Both the position numbers and the translations under genes were made by a program. This document shows positions 6,867 to 14,332 of a stretch of DNA of 17,978 bases, piece after piece (position 1 is the stretch's first letter; each line of letters begins with the position of its first letter). The DNA is from Beijerinckiaceae bacterium (GTDB lineage: Bacteria; Pseudomonadota; Alphaproteobacteria; Rhizobiales; Beijerinckiaceae), in NCBI GenBank assembly GCA_947455285.1, contig CANGOK010000034.1, positions 1 to 17,978 on the forward strand, in the 5' to 3' direction. The notes beneath the pieces are model-generated. The model was not told the DNA's origin, ran no database searches, and saw nothing but the letters and a program-made list of their open reading frames with translations.

Positions 6867-7745
6867 TCAGGCGAGCCAGCCGAAATAGAACGCCGTCAGC
6901 AAGAAGACGCCCATGAGGCCGCGGTAGATGACAAAGGGCCAGGAGGAGAAGCGCTCCAGAAGATGCATGAGGCTCCAGATCGCCACGAAGGCTGAAAGCG
7001 ACGCGACAAAGAGGCCGACGGAAAGAACCGCCCAGCCCTGCGCATCAAGATTCGCCTTCCACAGCTCGTGAAATTCCTTGAGCCCTGCGAGCGCAATGGC
7101 GGGCAGGCCGAGCAGGAAAGAGAAACGCGCGGCCTCATCGCGCTTGAGGCCAAGAAACAGGGCCGCCGTGAGCGTGGAGCCCGAGCGTGAAATGCCGGGG
7201 ATGAGCGCGCCGACCTGCGCGAGGCCGACGATCATCGCGTCCTTCAGGCTCACATGATCGAGCGTGCGCTTGTGGCTCGCCTTGCGCTCGGCGATGGCGA
7301 GCAGGATCGCCATGACGACGCAGGAGGCGCCGATGACCGGCAGCGTGCGCAGCGGTGAGCCGCAGGTGTTGAGCAGCTTCGACATGGCGAGGCCGAATAC
7401 GCCGATTGGGATGGTGGCGAGGCCGATCCAGATGACGAACCGGAAATTCCAGTCATTGAAGTCGCGCCGCGCGACGGCTTTCACGGAGCCTACGGCAAGC
7501 TCGCGCATGTCGCGCCAGAAGTAACTGATGACCGCCGCAAGCGCCGCCATCTGCATGGCGGCTGAAAAGGCGGAGCCGGGATCCTGCCAGCCGAGCAAGG
7601 CGGGCACGATGCGCATGTGAGCGGTCGATGAGATCGGCAGAAGTTCGGTTATGCCCTGCACCACGCCAAGCACCGCGACCTTGGCGTAGCCAAGCGCCAC
7701 AAAACCCGTATCGACGCCCTGCGTGCAAACCTCAGCCATCATCAT
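6867..7745 (-). CDS. uppP: Undecaprenyl-diphosphate phosphatase UppP (BacA)
   Basis: This inner-membrane enzyme removes a phosphate from undecaprenyl diphosphate, recycling the lipid carrier for peptidoglycan and polysaccharide synthesis; the family confers bacitracin tolerance when abundant. The 292-residue polytopic protein carries both BacA signatures: GVVQGITELLPISSTAH near residues 27-43, and LIPGISRSGSTLTAAL in the middle, whose Arg and Ser residues belong to the active site. Several hydrophobic helices follow. Three ATG codons stand in tandem at the start (7745, 7742, 7739), so the true first residue is uncertain by up to two. It lies downstream of the YihY-family gene on the same strand after a 67-base gap and converges on clpB. 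Confidence 0.96.
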   Translation of the reverse strand: MMMAEVCTQGVDTGFVALGYAKVAVLGVVQGITELLPISSTAHMRIVPALLGWQDPGSAFSAAMQMAALAAVISYFWRDMRELAVGSVKAVARRDFNDWNFRFVIWIGLATIPIGVFGLAMSKLLNTCGSPLRTLPVIGASCVVMAILLAIAERKASHKRTLDHVSLKDAMIVGLAQVGALIPGISRSGSTLTAALFLGLKRDEAARFSFLLGLPAIALAGLKEFHELWKANLDAQGWAVLSVGLFVASLSAFVAIWSLMHLLERFSSWPFVIYRGLMGVFLLTAFYFGWLA

Positions 7746-7812
7746 CCCCGGTTTGGACGCCGCGCGATTCGCAGCACGGCTGAATCCTGTTTTTCAGACA
7801 AGCAGCCCTGAA

Positions 7813-8640
7813 TCAATCCATCTTTGCACGACGAATCGCCGCGTTGAGCTCGCCGCCAAAAACAAAGATCGTGGCGAGAGCGCTCAGGAACAGCAGTGCA
7901 ATCATGACCGAAGCAAGGCCTGCATAGGTCGCCGAATAGTTGCTCGGAAATTTCTCAAGATAAAAGCCGAAGGCGAAAGCGAAGAGGAAGGACAGGACCA
8001 GCGTGAAGAGAACGCCAGGCCAGATCTGGCCAAGGCTTCGCTCATGGCAGGGCAACCATTTATGGGCGATGATCAGCGCCCCCAGAAGCGCCAGCGTGAC
8101 GACGCCAAGGCGCACGGGCGCCAGCGCCTTCCAGAGCGGCGCAAGGCCGGGCGCCCATTCGGAGAGCGCGGCCAGAACAAGCGGCGCCAATACGACCAGC
8201 AGAGCCAGGGCAAGCAAGGACATTGCGCCCACAAGCACGAAGCCGACCGATTCAAGCCGCAGCAGATACCAAGGGCGTTCCTCTTTCTCGCCATAAGCTC
8301 GGTTGAGCCCAATGCGCAAAGCCTCGACTCCGCTTGATGAAAAATAAAGCGCCAGCACAACACTGATCGTAAGCAGACCGCTTCGGCTCTGGACCAGCAC
8401 GTTATGAATTTCGGTGATGAGCGGCTTGGCCACTGACGGGGGCCAGGATTCAAGAAGCGCCTCGGCCGCCTGATCGGCCAGTTCCTGCGAACCGAACAAG
8501 CCGCCTAAAGCGGTCGCGAAGATGAGAAATGGAAAAAGCGAGGTCAGCGTCGACAAAGCGATATGGCTGGAGATGGCCCAACCATCGCTGCCTTGAAAGT
8601 GATCATAAGCGTCAAGCGGAACCGCTATCCATTTTTTCAT
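7813..8640 (-). CDS. YihY/BrkB-family (UPF0761) inner-membrane protein
   Basis: The 275-residue product matches the YihY/virulence factor BrkB family. Visible family features are HIALSTLTSLFPFLIF in the first membrane segment, SSSGVEALRIGLNRAYG, WPGVLFTLVLSFLFAFAFGFYL, and NYSATYAGLASVMIALLFLSALATIFVFGGELN near the C-terminus. About six membrane helices are evident. The family was once called ribonuclease BN, but that activity belongs to another protein; the true role of YihY proteins is unsettled. The ATG start overlaps the stop of the upstream PLP-enzyme gene (ATGA, 8637-8640), which indicates translational coupling. uppP follows after 67 bases, so the three genes may form one transcript. 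Confidence 0.9.
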   Translation of the reverse strand: MKKWIAVPLDAYDHFQGSDGWAISSHIALSTLTSLFPFLIFATALGGLFGSQELADQAAEALLESWPPSVAKPLITEIHNVLVQSRSGLLTISVVLALYFSSSGVEALRIGLNRAYGEKEERPWYLLRLESVGFVLVGAMSLLALALLVVLAPLVLAALSEWAPGLAPLWKALAPVRLGVVTLALLGALIIAHKWLPCHERSLGQIWPGVLFTLVLSFLFAFAFGFYLEKFPSNYSATYAGLASVMIALLFLSALATIFVFGGELNAAIRRAKMD

Positions 8641-9779
8641 CCGGCTCCATTTAGAGCCGCGTCGAGATCCGCATAGAGATCATCCACATCCTCCACGCCT
8701 ACCGATAGGCGTAGCAGATCGGGCGGACATGGCGAGCCAGCGCCTTCGATCGAGGCGCGATGTTCGATGAGGCTTTCAACGCCGCCTAATGATGTCGCAC
8801 GTTTCCATAACCGCACCCGCGCAGCCGTCGCGATGGCGTGCTCCACGCCGCCCTTTGCGCGGATCGACAACATGCCGCCAAAGCCGCCCTGCATCTGCGC
8901 GCAGGCGAGCGCGTGCTGGGGATGGCTCGGCAGGCCGGGATAAAGCACGGCGGCGACATGGGCATGCTTTTCAAGCCGCTTCACAAGCTCCAATGCGCTG
9001 GCGCAGGCTGCGCGCACCCGCAGGTCAAGGGTGCGCATGCCGCGAATGAGGAGATAGGCTTCGAAGGGGCCTAAGATCATGCCATGGGAGGCGCGGATGC
9101 GTTGCAGACTCGCCCACGTGTCATCAATCTTGGCCGTGACAAGCGCGCCTGCGATGACGTCGGAATGACCGTTCAGATATTTCGTCGCCGCATGCATGAC
9201 GATGTCGGCGCCAAGCTCAAGCGGGCGCGTCAGCAAAGGCGTCGCGCAGGTCGAATCGACCGCCACTCGGGCGCCAGCCGCATGGGCAACTATTACGATA
9301 GCGGCGATGTCTGAAATTTCCCACAGGGGGTTGGATGGCGTCTCCAGCCAGACAAGCTTTGTGCGCCCCGGGCGCAGCGCCGCCGCCACCGCGCTTGTGT
9401 CGGCGGCATCGACGAAAGTGACCTCAAGCCCATGCCGCACGCCTTCTGTCGCGAGCCAGTTGCGCAGCGCCCAATACATGACGCGAGGCGCAATGACATG
9501 GTCGCCAGGAGAGAGGGTCGAGAAAACCGCAACTGCGGCCGACATGCCCGAACCCAGCACCATGGCGGCGGCGCCGCCCTCCAGCTGCGCTATGATCGCC
9601 TCGGCCTCGCGCACCGTCTCATTGTCAGCGCGGCCATAGACATTGCCCGAACGGTACTGATTGTCTTCGTCGCGCTGATAGGTCGTCGACACGTGAATCG
9701 GCGGCACGATGGCGCGGCTCTCGGGGTCGATCTTGCCGAGGGCCTGAGCGAGAAAGGTGCGCGGTTTCCATTGCGACAT
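8637..9779 (-). CDS. Cys/Met-metabolism PLP-dependent enzyme (cystathionine gamma-synthase/beta-lyase or MetZ-like)
   Basis: The 380-residue protein belongs to the trans-sulfuration family of fold-type I PLP enzymes, which make or cleave cystathionine or add sulfide to O-acyl-homoserine. Visible features are the YGR motif at 48-50 that contacts the phosphate of a neighbouring subunit's PLP, ETPSNPLWE at 146-154, Asp175 in AVDSTCATP for the pyridine nitrogen, and the PLP lysine Lys200 in HAATKYLNGHSD. The C-terminal TSLGGVESLIEHR and LLRLSVGVED are family typical. Sequence alone does not separate gamma-synthase, beta-lyase and O-acylhomoserine sulfhydrylase. The nearby metX-metW pair favours a methionine-pathway role (inference). 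The gene is divergent from tspO and coupled to the YihY-family gene downstream. Confidence 0.88.
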   Translation of the reverse strand: MSQWKPRTFLAQALGKIDPESRAIVPPIHVSTTYQRDEDNQYRSGNVYGRADNETVREAEAIIAQLEGGAAAMVLGSGMSAAVAVFSTLSPGDHVIAPRVMYWALRNWLATEGVRHGLEVTFVDAADTSAVAAALRPGRTKLVWLETPSNPLWEISDIAAIVIVAHAAGARVAVDSTCATPLLTRPLELGADIVMHAATKYLNGHSDVIAGALVTAKIDDTWASLQRIRASHGMILGPFEAYLLIRGMRTLDLRVRAACASALELVKRLEKHAHVAAVLYPGLPSHPQHALACAQMQGGFGGMLSIRAKGGVEHAIATAARVRLWKRATSLGGVESLIEHRASIEGAGSPCPPDLLRLSVGVEDVDDLYADLDAALNGAG

Positions 9780-9789
9780 ATGGTTGATC

Positions 9790-9818
9790 CTGACCTGACG
9801 GATGTGAACAGCTATATA
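9790..9818 (+). promoter_or_regulatory. Candidate tspO promoter in the divergent intergenic region
   Basis: CTGACC (9790-9795), 17 bases, TATATA (9813-9818) is a plausible sigma70-type promoter that would start about 30 bases before the tspO ATG. The -10 box sits inside CTATATAG, which is self-complementary and could also serve the minus-strand gene, though I see no good -35 box for that direction. Confidence 0.35.
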
Positions 9819-9853
9819 GAAAACACAGGCCCATTACGACTCGACGGTGCGAT

Positions 9854-10345
9854 ATGGAGCAGGATTTGAAAAGCAATGATTGGCGCCGCCATGCGGCCAT
9901 CGCCGTGGTGGCGGTTTTCGGCCCGAGCTTCATCGCGAGCAAGGTGACGATCGCCAATATACCGAGCTGGTATGTCGATCTGCAAAAGCCATGGTTCACG
10001 CCGCCCAACTGGGTCTTCGGCCCCGTATGGACCCTGCTCTATGCGGGACTAGCCTTTGCGCTCTATCGCATCCTGCGCATGGAGGCGCAGACGCCGGGGC
10101 GCAGGCGCGCCCTCATCATCTTCGCCATTCAAATGGCGCTGAATACGAGCTGGTCCCTCGCCTTTTTTGGGCTCCATAGCCCTGCGCTGGGACTTATCGT
10201 GATCGTCCTGCTCTGGCTGGCGATCGTGGTGAACATGATCGCGTTCAGACGGCTCGATGCGCCCGCCGCATGGCCATTCGCGCCCTATCTTGCGTGGGTG
10301 AGTTTCGCGGCGGCGCTGAACTTCGCGATTTTCGCGCTGAACTAA
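9854..10345 (+). CDS. tspO: TspO/MBR family tryptophan-rich sensory protein
   Basis: The 163-residue protein is the bacterial relative of the mitochondrial translocator protein, a five-helix membrane protein that binds porphyrins and cholesterol-like ligands. The family hallmarks are present: the KPWFTPPNWVFGPVWTLLY loop and second helix, MALNTSWSLAFFGLHSPALG, and the end RLDAPAAWPFAPYLAWVSFAAALNFAIFALN. In Rhodobacter TspO represses pigment genes in response to oxygen; whether that applies here cannot be seen. The ATG is preceded by a purine-poor stretch and a weak ribosome site. It is divergent from the PLP enzyme, and its TAA overlaps the stop of convergent metW, with no terminator hairpin between them. 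Confidence 0.95.
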   Translation: MEQDLKSNDWRRHAAIAVVAVFGPSFIASKVTIANIPSWYVDLQKPWFTPPNWVFGPVWTLLYAGLAFALYRILRMEAQTPGRRRALIIFAIQMALNTSWSLAFFGLHSPALGLIVIVLLWLAIVVNMIAFRRLDAPAAWPFAPYLAWVSFAAALNFAIFALN

Positions 10346-10992
10346 ATCTTTCGCCCGCGCTCAAGCACAAAGACGGCCTGTTCGCCGAACAAGTTCCACA
10401 CCCACCAGGGGGCGGAGACGCCCACAGAGGCGCCTGCGCTGTCGAGCGCCACAGCGCGTTCGATCTTCGCGTCGATTTCTTCGGTCAGCGCGACGAAATC
10501 ACGGATCGTGCAGAAGTGGATATTGGGCGTGTCATACCAGCTGTAGGACAGGTTCTTCGTGATGGGCATGCGGCCGCGCGTTGCGAGCTGCCAGCGAATG
10601 CGCCAATGGCCGAAATTGGGGAAGGACACGATGGCGCGGCGGCCGATGCGCAGCATCTGCTCAAGCACGCGCCTCGGCTGGCGCGTCGCCTGCAGCGTCT
10701 GCGAGAGAATAACATAATCGAAGGCGTCGTCAGGATAATCGACAAGGTCCGTGTCCGCATCGCCCTGAACGACGAAAAGCCCTTTGGCCACGCAGTCGTT
10801 CACGCCGCGTTGAGAGAGCTCGACGCCGCGCGCATCCACATCGCGCGTCTCGGCAAGAAGGCGCAGCAGTTCACCATCGCCGCAGCCGACATCGAGCACG
10901 CGCGCCCCGCGCTCCACCATCTGCGAAATCATCAGAAGATCGACGCGGGCGGCGGACATGGCGGCCCGCTCCTGTTCGAAGACCGAGGCCAT
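10342..10992 (-). CDS. metW: Methionine biosynthesis protein MetW
   Basis: MetW is a methyltransferase-fold protein that accompanies MetX in many proteobacteria and supports homoserine acylation. The 216-residue product has the SAM-type Rossmann motif VLDVGCGDGELLRLL at about residues 33-47, the family-typical GVELSQRGVNDCVAKGL, and DYVILSQTLQATRQPRRVLEQMLRIGRRAIVSFPNFGHW in the middle. The ATG shares one base with the metX stop (TGATG), so translation is coupled. An internal ATG at residue 12 is possible but would lose a typical N-terminus. Its stop overlaps that of tspO by four bases. Confidence 0.95.
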   Translation of the reverse strand: MASVFEQERAAMSAARVDLLMISQMVERGARVLDVGCGDGELLRLLAETRDVDARGVELSQRGVNDCVAKGLFVVQGDADTDLVDYPDDAFDYVILSQTLQATRQPRRVLEQMLRIGRRAIVSFPNFGHWRIRWQLATRGRMPITKNLSYSWYDTPNIHFCTIRDFVALTEEIDAKIERAVALDSAGASVGVSAPWWVWNLFGEQAVFVLERGRKI

Positions 10993-12170
10993 CAGCGCGC
11001 CCCCATGAGGCCGCGCGCACGCGCCGCTGAATCCAGAAAGCCCCGCATGGCCGCGAAGAGATCGGGCTCGTCGAGAAGGAACGCATCGTGGCCCTTGTCG
11101 GTCTCGACCTCCACGAAGGACACCGGCGCGCCGCCTGCGTTCAACGCATGAACCACTGCGCGCGACTCGCTTGTGGGGAAGAGCCAGTCAGAGGTGAAGG
11201 AGACGACGCAGAAGCGCGTCTTCGTTCCCTTGAAGGCCTTCGCCAGCGAGCCATAGTCTTCCGCGATGTCGAAATAATCCATGGCGCGGGTGACGTAGAG
11301 ATAGGAGTTCGCATCGAAGCGTTCGACGAAGCTTGAGCCCTGATGACGCAGGTAGCTTTCAATCTGAAAGTCCGCGTCGAAGGAGAAGGTCGGCGCCGCG
11401 CGGTTCTGCAATTTGCGTCCGAACTTGCGCTGCAGGGCCTCGTCCGAGAGATAGGTGATATGCGCGGCCATGCGCGCCACCGCGAGCCCCTTGAGCGGAC
11501 GCACGCCATGGTCGAAATAACGCCCGGCCCGCCATTCGGGGTCGGCCATGACAGCCTGTCGTCCGACCTCATGGAAAGCGATGTTTTGTGAAGAATGCCG
11601 CGCGGCGGCGGCGATCGGCAGGGCGCTGAAGACCCGCTCAGGATAGGAGGCCGCCCATTGCAGCACCTGCATGCCGCCCATGGAGCCGCCAGCGACGCAG
11701 AAAAGCTGATCGATGCCGAGCCGGTCGATGAGCATGGCCTGCGCACGCACCATGTCGCGGATCGTCACGACAGGCAGGTCGAGGCCCCAGGGGCGCCCGG
11801 TCGCCGGATTGATGGAGGCGGGGCCGGTGGTGCCCATGCAGCCGCCGAGCACATTCGAGCAGATGACGAAGTAGCGGTCGGTGTCGATGGGGCGGCCGGG
11901 GCCGACCATGATCTCCCACCAGCCGGGCTTGCCCGTCACCGGATGCACATTGGCCACATGCTGGTCGCCGGTGAGGGCGTGGCAGATGAGGACGGCGTTG
12001 GATTTCGCAGCGTTCAGCGTCCCATATGTCTGGTAGGCGATTGTGAAGGGGGCGAGATCGACGCCCGCGTCCATCCGCAAAGGCTGATCGGGGCCGAAAT
12101 GCGCCACCTCGCTCTGGGGCGCATGGACTTCCCGCAATCGCAAATCATCAGCCGCTGCAAACGAGGACAT
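10992..12170 (-). CDS. metX: Homoserine O-acyltransferase MetX (probably O-acetyltransferase)
   Basis: MetX activates homoserine with an acyl group, the committed step towards methionine. The 392-residue alpha/beta-hydrolase-fold protein has the nucleophile elbow AGGSMGG with Ser163, the acid Asp328 in FTSDWLFP, and His361 in TDKGHDAFLLDE, completing the triad. NHAL-like CHALTGDQHV and VLGGCMGTTGP form the oxyanion and substrate region. The acyl donor, acetyl-CoA or succinyl-CoA, cannot be decided by eye, since MetX-type enzymes of both kinds are known. It is first of the metX-metW pair, with a good promoter at 12218-12247 and a leader of about 40 bases that carries a hairpin and a palindrome. 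No clear Shine-Dalgarno sequence precedes the ATG. Confidence 0.96.
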   Translation of the reverse strand: MSSFAAADDLRLREVHAPQSEVAHFGPDQPLRMDAGVDLAPFTIAYQTYGTLNAAKSNAVLICHALTGDQHVANVHPVTGKPGWWEIMVGPGRPIDTDRYFVICSNVLGGCMGTTGPASINPATGRPWGLDLPVVTIRDMVRAQAMLIDRLGIDQLFCVAGGSMGGMQVLQWAASYPERVFSALPIAAAARHSSQNIAFHEVGRQAVMADPEWRAGRYFDHGVRPLKGLAVARMAAHITYLSDEALQRKFGRKLQNRAAPTFSFDADFQIESYLRHQGSSFVERFDANSYLYVTRAMDYFDIAEDYGSLAKAFKGTKTRFCVVSFTSDWLFPTSESRAVVHALNAGGAPVSFVEVETDKGHDAFLLDEPDLFAAMRGFLDSAARARGLMGAR

Positions 12171-12176
12171 AGGTGG

Positions 12177-12209
12177 ACCCGTACGGGTTCGTTCTTTTTG
12201 CCGAACGAA
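12177..12209 (-). promoter_or_regulatory. Hairpin plus 12-base palindrome in the metX leader
   Basis: Between the predicted transcription start and the metX ATG lie two adjacent inverted repeats: TTCGTTC/GAACGAA (12188-12194 and 12203-12209, 8-base loop rich in A on the minus strand) and the perfect palindrome ACCCGTACGGGT (12177-12188). They share one base. The palindrome ends six bases before the start codon and may act as an operator or fold in the mRNA. I could not match it to the SAM-II riboswitch that often precedes metX in this class. Confidence 0.45.
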
Positions 12210-12225
12210 GGGACTGTTTTATAGG
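12198..12225 (+). promoter_or_regulatory. Candidate promoter of the chorismate mutase operon, overlapping the metX promoter
   Basis: TTGCCG (12198-12203), 16 bases, TATAGG (12220-12225) on the plus strand matches four of six bases in each box. Its -10 box overlaps the metX -10 box, so the two promoters would compete. A leader of about 110 bases would precede the chorismate mutase ATG; it contains a modest stem TTGCC/GGCAA (12281-12301). Confidence 0.35.
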
Positions 12226-12247
12226 TGTCGCTTTCCTTGGGAGTCAA
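12218..12247 (-). promoter_or_regulatory. Sigma70-type promoter of metX-metW
   Basis: On the minus strand TTGACT (12247-12242) and TATAAA (12223-12218) are separated by 18 bases. Each box matches five of six consensus bases. Transcription would begin near 12211, about 40 bases before the metX start codon. Confidence 0.6.
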
Positions 12248-12342
12248 GCTTGTGCGATTGGGGCGCCCTTTCGGAATCCTTTGCCAAGAACCCCTCGGCA
12301 AGGCTAAACAGACGGGCTTTCCTCACGTCCTGCGGATTTATC

Positions 12343-13203
12343 ATGGCTGAGCGTCGCCCCGAAGAGCTATTGGCGGACCTGCGGGTCGACATCGACCGGA
12401 TCGATGCGGCCATGCATGAGCTGTTGATCGAGCGCAGCGCCATCATCGACACGCTGATCGCCATCAAAGCGAAGCAGGGCGGCGGCTCGGCCTTCCGGCC
12501 CGGGCGCGAGGCCTCGATGATGCGCGCCATGGCCCTGCGCCACAAGGGACTGCTGCCGCTGGAGACGGTGGAGGGCATCTGGCGCATCATCATCGCCACC
12601 TTCACCTATGTGCAGTCGAATTACTCGGTCCATGCCGATGTGGCGGCCGGCGACGCGGCCATGCGTGATTCCGTGCGCTTCCACTTCGGCTTCACCGTTC
12701 CCTTCATCATCCACCACGGCCCCGCCGCAGTCATCGCGGGGGTTGCGGCCTCCGAGGGCGACCTTGGCATGGTGCGCATCGAGGGCGGGCCTTCGGGCGC
12801 GGCCTGGTGGAGCGACCTTGCCGGGGAAAACGCCCCCAAGATCATCGCCCGCCTGCCCTTCGTGGAGCGGCCGGACCACCCGGCGGGGATGCCCATTTTC
12901 GTCATCTCGAAGCCTCTGGCGGAAGCCGCCGCCCGCGATGTGCTGATCCGCGCCGTCGTCATCGACCGCTGGCGCGAGCCCATCCATGGCGCCCTGAGCG
13001 CCCTTGGCGTTGAGGTGCTGGGCAGCGCGGCCGAGGGCATGGGCCTGTCGCTGCTGGTCGCCACCCCCGGCGACGTCACCATCGAGGCCCTGCGAAACGC
13101 CTTTACGGGCGCGGGCGTCGGCGATATCCGCATTCACGAAGCGGGCAGCCATGCCGCGCGGTTCGATTTCCCGACCCATCGCGCCGCGCTTCCGCCCGCC
13201 TGA
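12343..13203 (+). CDS. Chorismate mutase (AroQ class) with a large C-terminal domain
   Basis: The N-terminal 95 residues form an all-helical AroQ chorismate mutase domain, converting chorismate to prephenate: LRVDIDRIDAAMHELLIERSAIID, then FRPGREASMMRAMA, then VEGIWRIIIATFTYVQ, with the usual Arg, Lys and Arg residues. The product is 286 residues, as in alphaproteobacterial homologues. Residues about 105-200 include AVIAGVAASEGDLGMVRIEGG, which faintly recalls prephenate dehydratase, but the dehydratase catalytic TRF motif is not evident. I chose ATG 12343 because the domain begins right after it; the frame is open back to a GTG at 12250. It is the first gene of a three-gene aromatic amino acid operon and divergent from metX. 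Confidence 0.9.
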   Translation: MAERRPEELLADLRVDIDRIDAAMHELLIERSAIIDTLIAIKAKQGGGSAFRPGREASMMRAMALRHKGLLPLETVEGIWRIIIATFTYVQSNYSVHADVAAGDAAMRDSVRFHFGFTVPFIIHHGPAAVIAGVAASEGDLGMVRIEGGPSGAAWWSDLAGENAPKIIARLPFVERPDHPAGMPIFVISKPLAEAAARDVLIRAVVIDRWREPIHGALSALGVEVLGSAAEGMGLSLLVATPGDVTIEALRNAFTGAGVGDIRIHEAGSHAARFDFPTHRAALPPA

Positions 13204-13226
13204 TTCAGCAAACACGAGTTAAGCCC

Positions 13227-14330
13227 ATGAACCCGAACCGCCCCGTCCCGCGCCACAGCGTCATGGAGATCGAGGCCTATGTGCCCGGCAAGAGCGGCGC
13301 GCCCGGCGCGATGAAGGTCTACAAGCTCTCGTCGAACGAGACGCCGCTTGGACCCTCGCCCAAGGCGATCGCCGCCTTCCGTGAAGCGGCGGGCAGCCTT
13401 GAGCTTTACCCCGATGGATCGGCCACGCGTCTGCGCGCCGCCATTGGCGAGCGACACGGACTTGATCCCGAGCGCATCGTCTGCGGCAATGGCTCGGATG
13501 ATCTGCTGCATCTCATCGCCTCGGCCTTCGTAGGCGAGGGCGATGAAGGCGTGTTCACCGAACATGGGTTTCTGGTCTACCGCATCGCGATCCTCGCCGC
13601 TGGCGGCGTCCCGGTCGTGGTGCCCGAGACCAACCTGACGGCGGATGTCGACGCCATTCTGGCGGCGGTGACCCCGCGCACGAAGATCGTCTTCATCGCC
13701 AATCCCAACAACCCGACCGGCACCTATCTGCCGCTCGCGGAGGTCAAGCGCCTCCATGCGGGCCTGCCCTCGCATGTCGTTCTCGTGCTCGACCACGCCT
13801 ATGCGGAATATGTGACGCGCGAGGATTATTCGAACGGGCTCGAGCTTGCGACGGAATATCCCAATGTCGTGGTGACCCATACCTTCTCGAAGATCCATGG
13901 CCTTGCGAGCCTGCGCATCGGCTGGGCCTATGGGCACCCCGAAGTTTGCGACGCGTTGAACCGTATTCGCGGCCCATTCAATGTGAATGGCGCAGCGCTG
14001 GAGGCGGGCATTGCGGCCGTCGGCGACGTCGAACATGTCAACGCCGCCATCGCACACAACGACCGCTGGCGCAGCTGGCTTGAAACCGAGATCGGCAAGC
14101 TCGGCCTCAAGGTGACGCCGAGCGTGGGCAACTTCGTGCTGATTCATTTCCCTCCGACGCCCGGCAAGAGCGCGGGGGATGCCGATGCATTCCTGTCGAG
14201 CCGCGGCCTCGTGCTGCGCCGAGTGACCTCCTATGGCTTGCCCAATGCGCTGCGCATGACAGTCGGCGCCGAAGAGCCAAACCGTCTCGTCGTGCAGGCG
14301 TTGGCTGATTTCGTGGCCGGGAAGGCGTGA
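13227..14330 (+). CDS. hisC: Histidinol-phosphate aminotransferase family enzyme (HisC), probably acting on aromatic substrates
   Basis: This 367-residue fold-type I PLP aminotransferase has the HisC features: KLSSNETPLGPSP near 33-46, ANPNNPTGT at 158-166, the Asp and Tyr of LDHAYAEY, and the PLP lysine Lys222 in TFSKIHGLASLRIGW. HisC normally transaminates imidazole-acetol phosphate in histidine synthesis. The gene sits between chorismate mutase and prephenate/arogenate dehydrogenase, so transamination of prephenate or of phenylpyruvate and hydroxyphenylpyruvate is at least as likely (inference, as known for other HisC paralogues). It starts 23 bases after the chorismate mutase stop and ends just before the next gene, so one operon is likely. 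Confidence 0.93.
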   Translation: MNPNRPVPRHSVMEIEAYVPGKSGAPGAMKVYKLSSNETPLGPSPKAIAAFREAAGSLELYPDGSATRLRAAIGERHGLDPERIVCGNGSDDLLHLIASAFVGEGDEGVFTEHGFLVYRIAILAAGGVPVVVPETNLTADVDAILAAVTPRTKIVFIANPNNPTGTYLPLAEVKRLHAGLPSHVVLVLDHAYAEYVTREDYSNGLELATEYPNVVVTHTFSKIHGLASLRIGWAYGHPEVCDALNRIRGPFNVNGAALEAGIAAVGDVEHVNAAIAHNDRWRSWLETEIGKLGLKVTPSVGNFVLIHFPPTPGKSAGDADAFLSSRGLVLRRVTSYGLPNALRMTVGAEEPNRLVVQALADFVAGKA

Positions 14331-14332
14331 TC

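Noticed and set aside
7767..7812. Near-repeat of GATTCAG plus GCTGC-like bases between the YihY-family gene and uppP
   Set aside because: Two short imperfect copies only; too weak to call a repeat or regulatory element.
10270..11151. 293-codon plus-strand frame over the tspO end, metW and metX end
   Set aside because: It overlaps three supported genes and resembles nothing known.
12171..12260. SAM-II riboswitch upstream of metX
   Set aside because: Expected from known metX regulation in Alphaproteobacteria, but the conserved core and pseudoknot layout could not be found by eye, and the predicted leader is only about 40 bases.
12250..12342. Extension of chorismate mutase to a GTG at 12250, or an attenuator leader peptide here
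   Set aside because: The extra residues match no family N-terminus, and there is no run of Phe or Tyr codons or a terminator hairpin as expected for attenuation.
13134..14147. 337-codon open frame on the minus strand opposite hisC
   Set aside because: A shadow of the clear aminotransferase gene, without any family resemblance.
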